This document shows, piece after piece, positions 1-7,011 of a stretch of 18,207 nt of DNA. The notes under the pieces are model-generated. The model saw only the letters and a program-made list of their open reading frames with translations, ran no database searches and was not told the origin of the DNA. The DNA is from Microcaldota archaeon (GTDB lineage Archaea; Micrarchaeota; Micrarchaeia; Micrarchaeales; Micrarchaeaceae). Both the position numbers and the translations under genes were made by a program. The DNA lies in contig JAJZJI010000016.1 in the NCBI GenBank assembly GCA_021828345.1, positions 1 to 18,207 of the forward strand, written 5' to 3'. How positions within the stretch are numbered: the stretch's first letter is position 1; the number at the start of each line of letters is the position of its first letter.

Positions 1-2025
1 TGATGGTTTTGTAGTTGCGATCATATTCAAAAGATCCGCCTGTGTTATATTAAGAACCTTATGCTTACTAACAGCATCTTGTGCCACCTCTCTTGCAGCA
101 TTTGCACATAATGCGCGTATATCCGCCCCGGAAAATCGCTCTGTTTTCTCTGCAAGTTCATTAATGTCTATTTTATTGGATATCGGTAATTTTTTTAGAT
201 ACAATTGGAATATTTTTTTTCTACCATCAATATTTGGCAGAGGCATATAGATTGCCTTATCAAATCTTCCTGGTCGCATAAGCGCCTTATCTAATACGTT
301 AGGCAGATTTGTTGCACCCACAACAATGATTTTATCTGATGTATTAAACCCATCAATTTCTGTTAACAGAGTAGATAGCGCTCCACGGCGCGTTGTATCT
401 GTATTCTCCTCTCTGCCCATTGCAATAGAATCAATTTCATCAAAGAATAATATGCACGGCTGGTTCTTCTTTGCTATTGTAAACACATTTGAGATCATCT
501 TCTCAGTGTCGCCAGGAAACTTTGATATCATCTCTGATGTTTTAACATAGTAAAATGCCCCATGTATCTCATTTGCAAGCGCGCGCATCATCATCGTTTT
601 TCCAGTTCCAGGAGGGCCAAAGAATAGAATGCCTTTTACAGGTTTTATGTTGTACGCCATAGATATACCGCGCTGCTCTATTGGGCTCGTAACTGCCTCT
701 TTTAATTCAATCTTGACATTGTCATAATTCCCTATGTCATTAAATGACTCATGCTTAGATTCAGCTTGCAGATCCTCAAAAGTCTCGCCGAATTTCATTC
801 TGATATCCTGCTTGCGCACATCTAGTGCGCGCGCAACATTTATTCCGTTAGATTCAAGTACGTATATTAGTATTGGAGCTATTGCCGTACTTATTAACAA
901 ATATATGCTCGTATTTGCATTGTAACTAAATACGTATGATATTATCAGATAACTTATAGGGTAGCATATTGCTAAAATGCTAGCTTCTGTACCTTTATAG
1001 CGCGATCTGCTGCTAGCTATATACTCATCAATAAACAATATTATCGCAATCAATGCTGCAAGTTCTATTAAATATGGTATAGGATTTAAAGAAAAAGAGT
1101 CTATGCTTAAACCTATAGCAGCGGGAACGGATGATAAAACAGAAGTGCTCCCAAAATTCAAAAGGCTTTGATCAAATTTTGTGCCAAAACTTAATACTGA
1201 AGTATTTGAGATTACATTTGCAGTCGACTGTGTCGTAGTAACATTTCTTAAACCTACAATCGATTTTCCAGTAGAATTTCCTATTGCTATGCTAAGATTT
1301 AATAGTGCCATAGCAGGCGCGATGGGCGTTATATATTTAAATATAGAACTTTGCGAACCAGATTGATTATTAAGAGTATTTGAAACACTAGCCTTTGGTA
1401 TGTTTGAATTATAATATTGCGTTAGTAATGCATGCTGACTGCTGGCATTTGTAACTATATAGCCGGTATTCTGAATCCCTGTGAGTGATGAAAAGGCAAC
1501 AATACCAAGCACCAATACTATAGCCATTATGACTGCCCTTTTTCTGCCTATTATTAAAACGCCAAATGTGAACGCTGGTATTGTAAGTAAATAGCCAAGA
1601 TTTGAAAATGATAGTGCAAGGACAATAAATGAGAAAAGCATTGTTCTATAATGTACATATCCAAATACAAGCGCCAGAGTAATTATAAAAAGAAAGAGCC
1701 AGGCAATTGCGGCCATTTGGTATACAAGCACTGGAAAGGTGAAAACCATTAAAAATATCAAACCTAAAAACGGATGATATAGCGTTGCCACAAATAAAGC
1801 AAGCATTATTAAAATTACATAGATTAGAGGATAATATGGAAAGCCCACAACTATTGCGAGAAACGCTACTATAACAAGAAGCGCGTCTAAAAATGTGGGT
1901 TTATGTGCTATAGCAAGCATCCTATCCTTTAACGTGTAAAATGTTATTGGGAGCGCATGCTGCCTTCTTATCAATTCTTTGCTCGATACCACCTTCGGCG
2001 CTTCCCCTTTTTTAATGCTCGGCAT
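1..2025 (-). CDS. Polytopic membrane AAA+ ATPase, Cdc48/FtsH-like, partial (C-terminus beyond window)
   Basis: Reading the minus strand from the ATG at 2025 gives 675 codons with no stop up to base 1, so the gene is cut at its 3' end. Residues 46-180 are strongly hydrophobic (about five or six membrane segments). Residues 181-315 form a polar Ser/Thr/Asn-rich region with several N-X-S/T sequons. Three more hydrophobic segments follow at about 318-333, 350-367 and 374-390. The AAA domain starts near 427: Walker A GPPGTGKT at 470-477, pore loop SKFPGD near 501-506, Walker B ILFFDEID at 525-532, arginine finger region RPGRFD at 584-589, and sensor-2 region FSGADIRAL at 631-639. The AAA module resembles the Cdc48/VAT and FtsH group. 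FtsH would carry an M41 peptidase after this point, but that part is outside the window, so protease or unfoldase cannot be decided. The many membrane spans are unlike the two of FtsH. Confidence 0.85.
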   Translation of the reverse strand, partial: MPSIKKGEAPKVVSSKELIRRQHALPITFYTLKDRMLAIAHKPTFLDALLVIVAFLAIVVGFPYYPLIYVILIMLALFVATLYHPFLGLIFLMVFTFPVLVYQMAAIAWLFLFIITLALVFGYVHYRTMLFSFIVLALSFSNLGYLLTIPAFTFGVLIIGRKRAVIMAIVLVLGIVAFSSLTGIQNTGYIVTNASSQHALLTQYYNSNIPKASVSNTLNNQSGSQSSIFKYITPIAPAMALLNLSIAIGNSTGKSIVGLRNVTTTQSTANVISNTSVLSFGTKFDQSLLNFGSTSVLSSVPAAIGLSIDSFSLNPIPYLIELAALIAIILFIDEYIASSRSRYKGTEASILAICYPISYLIISYVFSYNANTSIYLLISTAIAPILIYVLESNGINVARALDVRKQDIRMKFGETFEDLQAESKHESFNDIGNYDNVKIELKEAVTSPIEQRGISMAYNIKPVKGILFFGPPGTGKTMMMRALANEIHGAFYYVKTSEMISKFPGDTEKMISNVFTIAKKNQPCILFFDEIDSIAMGREENTDTTRRGALSTLLTEIDGFNTSDKIIVVGATNLPNVLDKALMRPGRFDKAIYMPLPNIDGRKKIFQLYLKKLPISNKIDINELAEKTERFSGADIRALCANAAREVAQDAVSKHKVLNITQADLLNMIATTKPS

Positions 2026-2054
2026 TTATATCTTATACTCTTTTATATTATGTC

Positions 2055-2073
2055 CTTTATAAAGTATATAAAC
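2055..2073 (-). promoter_or_regulatory. TATA-box region for the AAA ATPase gene
   Basis: On the minus strand this stretch reads TTTATATACT followed by TTTATAAAG, two overlapping TATA-like elements 30-45 nt upstream of the ATG at 2025. Start sites about 26 nt downstream would give a leader of 0-17 nt. The 119-base gap 2026-2144 also serves the divergent tRNA-Tyr, for which I see only weak A/T-rich candidates around 2108-2120. Confidence 0.45.
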
Positions 2074-2144
2074 CTAAAGCTATAAATTTAAATGGCATCA
2101 ATATATCAAAAGATATTTTAATTTGTTCGACTTTTATAATATAC

Positions 2145-2244
2145 CCCGTCGTAGCTCAATGGCAGAGCGGCCGGCTGTAGTTGGAAAGTGTTGCCTTAAA
2201 TGGCAGAAACCGGCAGGTTGGGTGTTCGAATCACCCCGACGGGA
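2145..2244 (+). tRNA. tRNA-Tyr (GTA), with 28-nt intron
   Basis: The cloverleaf folds fully. The acceptor stem is CCCGTCG (2145-2151) with CGACGGG (2237-2243) and discriminator A at 2244. The D stem is GCTC/GAGC, the anticodon stem is GCCGG (2170-2174) with CCGGC (2210-2214), and the T stem is GGGTG/CACCC around TTCGAAT. The anticodon GTA is at 2177-2179. C1-G72 and A73 are the known archaeal tyrosine identity elements and both are present, which confirms the assignment. The anticodon-stem halves only come together if 2181-2208 is removed. The gene lies 44 nt before gatC and may share its transcript. Confidence 0.95.
2181..2208 (+). other. tRNA-Tyr intron (canonical 37/38 position, bulge-helix-bulge)
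   Basis: The intron lies between G37 (2180) and A38 (2209). CTGT (2175-2178) pairs with GCAG (2203-2206), using one G-U, to make the 4-bp central helix. This is flanked by three-base bulges AG|T (2179-2181) and AA|A (2207-2209), each with the splice site after its second base. That is the substrate geometry of the archaeal tRNA splicing endonuclease. The distal helix inside the intron is weak (possible AAG/CTT at 2186-2188 and 2195-2197). Confidence 0.9.
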
Positions 2245-2258
2245 TATACATAGTTAAG

Positions 2259-2267
2259 AATAAAAGC
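2259..2267 (+). promoter_or_regulatory. Possible TATA box for gatC
   Basis: AATAAAAGC is centred 26 nt before the gatC ATG at 2289, the spacing expected for a leaderless transcript. No Shine-Dalgarno is visible before this ATG. It is equally possible that gatC is read through from the tRNA-Tyr promoter. Confidence 0.3.
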
Positions 2268-2288
2268 TTTCTCGCATATAACTATTGT

Positions 2289-2579
2289 ATGAGCGATTAT
2301 TCAAAAATAGACATAGAGTTAATTAACAGGTTATGTGATGTAGCGAAGCTAAATTTGACAGATGAGGAAAAAACCTTATTCTCAAAAGAGCTTACCGAAA
2401 TATTAAGCGCATTTGACATAATAAATAAGGTTGATACGGAAAACATATCGCCAGCATATCATCCAAATAAGGTTAGCAATGTATGGCGCGATGATGTTAT
2501 AAATGAAACAGTATGGGAGCCCCTCTTAAATTCAAAGAGAAATGAAAAAGGATATATCGTAGGGCCAAAAATTCTTTAA
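2289..2579 (+). CDS. gatC: Asp-tRNA(Asn) amidotransferase subunit C
   Basis: This 96-residue protein matches GatC in length and pattern: an N-terminal helix with IELINRLCDVAKLNLTDEE (residues about 7-25), then a stretch of the type DIINKVDTENISPAYHP, which in the family wraps around GatA and GatB. GatC stabilises the GatCAB complex and has no catalytic site. The frame stays open upstream through the tRNA-Tyr 3' exon, but those codons belong to the tRNA, so I chose the ATG at 2289. It is the first gene of a gatC-gatA-gatB run; gatA starts 2 nt after its stop. Confidence 0.9.
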   Translation: MSDYSKIDIELINRLCDVAKLNLTDEEKTLFSKELTEILSAFDIINKVDTENISPAYHPNKVSNVWRDDVINETVWEPLLNSKRNEKGYIVGPKIL

Positions 2580-2581
2580 GG

Positions 2582-4000
2582 GTGTTGCAATTAATAACAA
2601 AAAATCTTAGTGCAGCCGATTTTGTATCAAATAGCATAAATGGCAGTATAGATATTTCTGAATTTTATGGGGCATTGAATGAAAAATTAGCTATTATACA
2701 AAAAAAGTACGCACCATTTATTACAATTATAGATAATCCAGAGTTACCTAAAAAACATGGTGCACTCTATGGACTTCCCATATCAATAAAGGATTGCATC
2801 TGTACTGCAAATATTAAAACCACTGCTGGCTCAAAGATACTTGAAAATTATATACCCCCATTTGATGCTACTTCAGTTAAAAGAGTAAAAGAGAATGGTG
2901 GGGTAATTATTGGAAAAACAGCACAGGATGAATTTGGCTTTGGCACATTCTCCACAAATTGTGCATATGAAATTCCTAGAAATCCACATGATCCAAATAG
3001 AAGCTGCGGTGGCAGCTCCGGAGGAGCCGGATGCATAAGCGCAGCCGCAGACTTCCCACATATTGCAATAGCAGAATCCACTGGTGGCAGCATAACGGCA
3101 CCGGCCGCATTCACAGGGACCGTAGGCTTAACACCCACTTATGGTAGGGTTTCTAGATATGGGCTTATCGATTATTCTAATAGTATGGACAAAATAGGCG
3201 TAATTGCAAAAAATGTTTATGACACAGCATTAGGCCTCACATATATATCAGGACATGACGCAAATGACACAACAAGCAGCAATACTAAAAGTGAAAATTT
3301 TGAAGATTATGCAAAGAATAGCACTGTGAAAGGTATGCATATTGGAGTGCCAAAAGAATACTTTGATAATATTGATAATAGAATAACAAAAGCTGTTATG
3401 GATAATGTTCATAAGCTTGAGAATGATGGCGCCATAATTAGCGAGGTCTCATTAAAGCTAACGCAATATGCATTGCCAAGTTATTATTTAATAGCTATGA
3501 GCGAAGCCTCTACAAATCTTGCCAAGTATTCCGGACTGCGTTATGGAATGCAAAATTATGTAGATGGAAATTTCTCTGAGTACTTTTCAAACATACGAGA
3601 AAATGGCTTTGGGCGTGAGGCAAAAAGGCGTATCATACTTGGAACATATGCAAGGGCAGCCGGATTTAGAGATGCATATTATATGAAAGCATTGAAAGTA
3701 AGAAGGCTCATAATAGATGAATTTAAAGAGCGCTTCAAACACCTTGATGCACTAATTGCACCATCTATGCCAATTATTGCACCACGTTTTGATGAGATTA
3801 AAAAATTAACCCCGCTTGAAAATTATAACATGGATAAACTCACCATAGGACCTAACATGTCTGGCATTCCGACTATATCAATACCAATAGGCACTATCGA
3901 GTCTATGCCAATTGGCATGCAGATAATTGGGGACCATTATAATGAATCTAAAATAATAAAGATAGCAGCAGTAGCTGAGAGGAATTTAAATGGCAATTAA
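2582..4000 (+). CDS. gatA: Asp-tRNA(Asn) amidotransferase subunit A (amidase/glutaminase)
   Basis: At 472 residues this has the usual GatA length. It belongs to the amidase-signature family, which releases ammonia from glutamine and passes it to GatB. The Ser-cisSer-Lys triad is visible: K70 in SIKD, S146 in GGSSGG (143-148) and nucleophile S170 in TGGS (167-170). The segment from 201 (SMDKIG) and the RRIILGTYARAAG stretch near 344-356 also fit GatA. The usual SIRQPA or SIRCPA after the nucleophile reads SITAPA here, so the family arginine is replaced by threonine. The start is GTG at 2582, with TTG at 2585 as an alternative. Its 3' end overlaps gatB by 11 nt, implying translational coupling. 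Confidence 0.93.
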   Translation: MLQLITKNLSAADFVSNSINGSIDISEFYGALNEKLAIIQKKYAPFITIIDNPELPKKHGALYGLPISIKDCICTANIKTTAGSKILENYIPPFDATSVKRVKENGGVIIGKTAQDEFGFGTFSTNCAYEIPRNPHDPNRSCGGSSGGAGCISAAADFPHIAIAESTGGSITAPAAFTGTVGLTPTYGRVSRYGLIDYSNSMDKIGVIAKNVYDTALGLTYISGHDANDTTSSNTKSENFEDYAKNSTVKGMHIGVPKEYFDNIDNRITKAVMDNVHKLENDGAIISEVSLKLTQYALPSYYLIAMSEASTNLAKYSGLRYGMQNYVDGNFSEYFSNIRENGFGREAKRRIILGTYARAAGFRDAYYMKALKVRRLIIDEFKERFKHLDALIAPSMPIIAPRFDEIKKLTPLENYNMDKLTIGPNMSGIPTISIPIGTIESMPIGMQIIGDHYNESKIIKIAAVAERNLNGN

Positions 4001-5384
4001 AATTGGGCTTGAAATACATTGTAGGCTTAATACAAAAAGCAAACTATTCTGCAGCTGCAGCACAAACTCACAGGAAAAAGAGCCAAATAAGGAGACCTGC
4101 CCAATATGTTTAGGATTGCCAGGTTATAAACCACTATTAAACAAAAGTGCAGTTGAATATCTTATAAAAATGGGCCTTGCATTTAATTGCAATATATCAG
4201 AGGAGTCATATTTCTCGCGAAAGACCTATTTCTATCCAGATATGTCTAAGAATTTCCAGATAACCCAATATGAAATACCAATAGCCACAAACGGCAACAT
4301 ACACATAAATGATAACGAAATAAGAATAAAACGAATCCACTTAGAAGAGGACCCTGCACGTATTGTTTATGCAAATGGCAGCATTTCAACCACAAAATAT
4401 GTTTTAATAGATTATAATAGAGCAGGAGCCCCACTTGCAGAATTAGTTACTGAACCAGATATAAAATCTCCAAAAGAAGCACGTTTGCTTCTCGAGAAAA
4501 TCTCCTCGGTTCTTGATTATTTAGGCATTTATGATCCATCAAAAGAGGCATCTATTAGGGTTGATGCTAATATATCTTCCGATGGAGAGCGCGTTGAAAT
4601 AAAAAATATAACAGGATTTGAGAATGTTGAAAAGGCCCTTAGCTACGAAGAGATACGTCAAAAAGGTATGAGCAGAATGAATAAAAAAATAGAAAGAGAG
4701 ACGCGCCATTTTGACGAAACAACAAAAATGACAACGGCAATGAGAAAAAAAGAGTATGAAGAGGATTATGGATATATATTTGATCCAGATCTGCCATTAA
4801 TTAACATAGACAAAAATTGGGTTGAAAAAATAAAAAGCAGCATGCCCGAATTGCCTGAAAAGAGGGCGCAGCGCATGGCAACACAATACAGTATTGATCA
4901 ATACGATGCAAACGTAATAGTTTATACAGGAAGAGATTTTGCTGACTTTTTTGAGAGCTGTATTAAAAAGTTGAATAAACCAAAAGAAATAAGTAAATGG
5001 ATGATAAATTATCTTCTAAAAAGCCTTAACTGGAGATCTGAGCGTATATCTAATTCAAAGGTAACTGTTGATAGGTTTATAGAGTTTATTGAACTTATAG
5101 ATAACAACACTATAACTGAGCGCTTTGGAAAGGAGCTCATAAAGGAATTTGTTGATAGTGGTGATTCACCAAAAGGACTTGTAGGCAAAATTTCTACACA
5201 AACAAAACCATTAAATGAGGTAATAAATAATATAATAATTGAAAATCCGAAGGCATTTGATGAATTTAAATTAGGCAAAAAAGAGGCGCTTCAATTCCTT
5301 ATTGGAAAAGTGTTAAATGCAACCGGGAAGCGAAGTGACCCAAAAGAGATAGTTAATATATTAAATAGTATGTTAGAAAAATAG
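3990..5384 (+). CDS. gatB: Asp-tRNA(Asn) amidotransferase subunit B
   Basis: This 464-residue GatB is the kinase/transamidase subunit: it phosphorylates the carboxylate of mischarged Asp-tRNA(Asn) and transfers ammonia to it. Seen: the N-terminal IGLEIHCRLNT motif (5-15), a zinc-type cysteine set C21, C23, C37 and C40 (CSC followed by CPICLGLPG), the YFYPDMSKNFQITQYEIP region, and RIHLEEDPAR. A C-terminal helical YqeY-like tail (about 320-464) ends with GKVLNATGKRSDP, the part that contacts the tRNA. Archaea normally use GatDE for Gln-tRNA(Gln), so the likely role here is Asn-tRNA(Asn). Its stop is only 8 nt before tRNA-Asn. Confidence 0.95.
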   Translation: MAIKIGLEIHCRLNTKSKLFCSCSTNSQEKEPNKETCPICLGLPGYKPLLNKSAVEYLIKMGLAFNCNISEESYFSRKTYFYPDMSKNFQITQYEIPIATNGNIHINDNEIRIKRIHLEEDPARIVYANGSISTTKYVLIDYNRAGAPLAELVTEPDIKSPKEARLLLEKISSVLDYLGIYDPSKEASIRVDANISSDGERVEIKNITGFENVEKALSYEEIRQKGMSRMNKKIERETRHFDETTKMTTAMRKKEYEEDYGYIFDPDLPLINIDKNWVEKIKSSMPELPEKRAQRMATQYSIDQYDANVIVYTGRDFADFFESCIKKLNKPKEISKWMINYLLKSLNWRSERISNSKVTVDRFIEFIELIDNNTITERFGKELIKEFVDSGDSPKGLVGKISTQTKPLNEVINNIIIENPKAFDEFKLGKKEALQFLIGKVLNATGKRSDPKEIVNILNSMLEK

Positions 5385-5392
5385 TAATATAT

Positions 5393-5465
5393 GCCCCGAT
5401 AGCTCAGTAGGTAGAGCGCCTGGCTGTTAACCAGGATGTCGTAGGTTCGAGTCCTGCTCGGGGCG
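5393..5465 (+). tRNA. tRNA-Asn (GTT)
   Basis: Acceptor stem GCCCCGA/TCGGGGC, D stem GCTC/GAGC, anticodon stem CCTGG/CCAGG with anticodon GTT at 5426-5428, T stem GTAGG/CCTGC around TTCGAGT, discriminator G at 5465. No intron. It begins 8 nt after the gatB stop with no room for a separate promoter outside the gatB coding region, so it is probably cut from the gatCAB transcript. It is the substrate tRNA of the enzyme encoded just upstream. Confidence 0.96.
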
Positions 5466-5494
5466 TAATCTATTTATAATAAATAAAAGATTAC
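5465..5494 (+). other. Hairpin at the 3' end of tRNA-Asn
   Basis: GTAATCT (5465-5471) pairs perfectly with AGATTAC (5488-5494). After one bulged A, TTTAT (5473-5477) pairs with ATAAA (5483-5487) around a five-base loop. The stem starts on the discriminator base of tRNA-Asn. No U-run follows, so a 3'-processing or transcript-ending role is only a guess. Confidence 0.4.
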
Positions 5495-5501
5495 ATATTA
5501 G

Positions 5502-5512
5502 AAATATAAAAG
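5502..5512 (+). promoter_or_regulatory. TATA box for tRNA-Asp
   Basis: AAATATAAAAG is centred about 31 nt before the first base of tRNA-Asp (5538). A start site 26 nt downstream would leave a leader of about 5 nt, normal for an archaeal tRNA gene. Confidence 0.5.
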
Positions 5513-5537
5513 TGAAAACGCAATAAAACAAAACAAT

Positions 5538-5609
5538 GCCTTGGTGGTGTAGTGGTTAGCATACGACCCTGTCACGGTTGCGACCCGGGTTCGAATCCCG
5601 GCCAAGGCG
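5538..5609 (+). tRNA. tRNA-Asp (GTC)
   Basis: Acceptor stem GCCTTGG/CCAAGGC, D stem GTGT/GCAT with G-U pairs, anticodon stem CGACC/GGTTG with anticodon GTC at 5571-5573, T stem CCGGG/CCCGG around TTCGAAT, discriminator G at 5609. No intron. It stands 72 nt after tRNA-Asn with its own TATA box. With gatCAB and tRNA-Asn it completes a locus for aspartyl and asparaginyl tRNA supply. Accessory-looking genes begin directly after it. Confidence 0.96.
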
Positions 5610-5620
5610 TCCATTTTTGA

Positions 5621-5641
5621 CGTCGTAGCTCCGGGTTCGAA
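5621..5641 (+). other. tRNA-like relic (D-arm and T-arm fragments fused)
   Basis: CGTCGTAGCTC (5621-5631) is identical to 2147-2157 of tRNA-Tyr. CCGGGTTCGAA (5631-5641) is identical to 5585-5595 of tRNA-Asp. The two fragments share one base and lie 11 nt after tRNA-Asp. No stem partners follow, so this is not a working tRNA. It may be a recombination or integration scar; part of it also resembles GTCGTAGGTTCGA in tRNA-Asn. Confidence 0.35.
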
Positions 5642-5684
5642 AAAATCAAGCACGTGTATATTGAAAAGTAAGTAACTTATATAA

Positions 5685-5690
5685 GGGGGT
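5685..5690 (+). promoter_or_regulatory. Ribosome binding site of the DUF1801 gene
   Basis: GGGGGT ends 5 nt before the ATG at 5696 and supports that start. A possible TATA element, TGTATATT, lies near 5655-5662. Confidence 0.5.
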
Positions 5691-5695
5691 AGTTC

Positions 5696-6106
5696 ATGAT
5701 AGAAAAAAAGAAGGGACTAAATAAGCAAGAAACAAATGCGATGAAAGAGTACCTCAAAGAAAAAAATACAAAAAATAATGGTGAAGCGGCGGTTCTTGCT
5801 GCAATAGCAAAAATGAAAGAACCGGATCGTTCAATGGCAAAACGCATTCATGAGATAGTAAAAGCTGCTGCACCAGATCTTTCTCCTAAAACTTGGTATG
5901 GTATGCCCGCTTATGCAAAAGGCGATAAAATTATATGTTTCTTTCAAAATGCGGGAAAATTTAAGGCACGATACTCCACCTTTGGATTTAGTGACAAGGC
6001 GAATTTAGATGATGGTAAAATGTGGCCTGTTGGATTTGCATTGACAAGTTTAACATCAGTAGAAGAGGCAAAAATTGCAACCCTTGTAAAAAAAGCTATA
6101 AATTAG
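5696..6106 (+). CDS. DUF1801-family protein
   Basis: This 136-residue soluble protein has a lysine-rich N-terminal helix and then the DUF1801-type core. Recognisable parts are [19 protein letters not shown] (about 67-85), [21 protein letters not shown] (about 89-109, cited in pieces: RYSTFGFS and NLDDGKMWP) and FALTSLTS before a C-terminal helix. I know closely similar proteins mainly from bacteria, especially actinobacteria. Their molecular function is not established; some related families are called iron chaperones on weak grounds. It stands alone on the plus strand between tRNA-Asp and a convergent minus-strand group, which together with the bacterial look suggests horizontal acquisition. 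Confidence 0.75.
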   Translation: MIEKKKGLNKQETNAMKEYLKEKNTKNNGEAAVLAAIAKMKEPDRSMAKRIHEIVKAAAPDLSPKTWYGMPAYAKGDKIICFFQNAGKFKARYSTFGFSDKANLDDGKMWPVGFALTSLTSVEEAKIATLVKKAIN

Positions 6107-6296
6107 ATTTATTATCTTCTAGAAGGTACAATACCGATTTGTAAAAACGCTAATGCAAACAACTTCTTAAACAGAGCCCTACCAGCACAAAATTATAAAC
6201 ATTGAACTTACAGTAATTACATAATATATATGATAGAACTGTGTTCATTGATTTTATACTAATTTTGTTAGTTATTTACATAGATGTGAGTTAATT

Positions 6297-6929
6297 TCAT
6301 AATGAAGCAATTAATATAAATAAACCAAATCCTAACAACGTGATTAATGGATATGTATATTTTCCTTTTGCAAATAAATTCTTTTTTGTTAACCCTAAAA
6401 AAGAATTTGCATTTAGTATATGAAAAATTGTGCCTAAGACCAAAAGCAAAAATATCAAACTATTAGGAGCAAATAAAATAGTACATATCGCGTAGAAGAT
6501 ATATTCTAATACAAAAGCAGCTCTTCCATGATTCCAAAGACCTAGTCCTACCTTAAAATCTTTTTTGGAAAATCCCAGAACTGGAAGATCCTTACGATGT
6601 ACTATTATATCTAAAATCCAATGTGATGCTGAAAGAATTGGAAATAAAATTAGTATTGCCCAATTATTTACCAATAAAGATAAAATTCCTCCAAAAACAA
6701 ACGCTATTATTGTTGAGAGTACAAGAGAATGTGAATATGGGTAGTAAGTGAATTTTAAGTCTTTTTGTAGTGGAGAATTTGATTTTATTTTTACTTTTTC
6801 AATGCCTAAAATTACAAGTATAGGCCACAGTAAATCAGGAAAACTAACACCTAAAAGGGCTACCCAAAAAGGAATATTAGGATACAAATAATAAACAAGA
6901 TACGCTATTGCAAAATGACCTATAAACAT
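6297..6929 (-). CDS. YdjM-like predicted membrane metal-dependent hydrolase
   Basis: This 210-residue protein has about six hydrophobic segments. It carries the polar motifs of the YdjM / COG1988 family: GHFAIAYL at 4-11, FPDLLWP at 30-36, YPYSHSLV at 62-69 and SHWILDIIVHRKDLPV at about 102-117. The His and Asp residues sit near membrane borders and are thought to bind a metal; no substrate is known. Its start is 82 nt downstream of the SET gene on the same strand, and a TATA-like TTATTTAAAA lies about 20-30 nt upstream (6948-6958), so it may be transcribed alone. It converges with the DUF1801 gene. The 190-base gap between them (6107-6296) shows only a 10-bp palindrome, CTTCTAGAAG at 6116-6125. 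Confidence 0.75.
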   Translation of the reverse strand: MFIGHFAIAYLVYYLYPNIPFWVALLGVSFPDLLWPILVILGIEKVKIKSNSPLQKDLKFTYYPYSHSLVLSTIIAFVFGGILSLLVNNWAILILFPILSASHWILDIIVHRKDLPVLGFSKKDFKVGLGLWNHGRAAFVLEYIFYAICTILFAPNSLIFLLLVLGTIFHILNANSFLGLTKKNLFAKGKYTYPLITLLGFGLFILIASL

Positions 6930-7011
6930 ATATTACACACAACATTTAATTTTAAATAATTTTTTAAGACAAATTTATATTATATAAATATAATAGGTAA
7001 GTACGTTCACT

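Noticed and set aside
2181..2288. N-terminal extension of gatC from TTG at 2181
   Set aside because: The codons lie in the tRNA-Tyr intron and 3' exon; the GatC family begins at the ATG at 2289.
6107..6296. Search for a small gene or RNA between the DUF1801 and YdjM-like genes
   Set aside because: Only very short ORFs and a 10-bp palindrome are present; nothing supports a feature.
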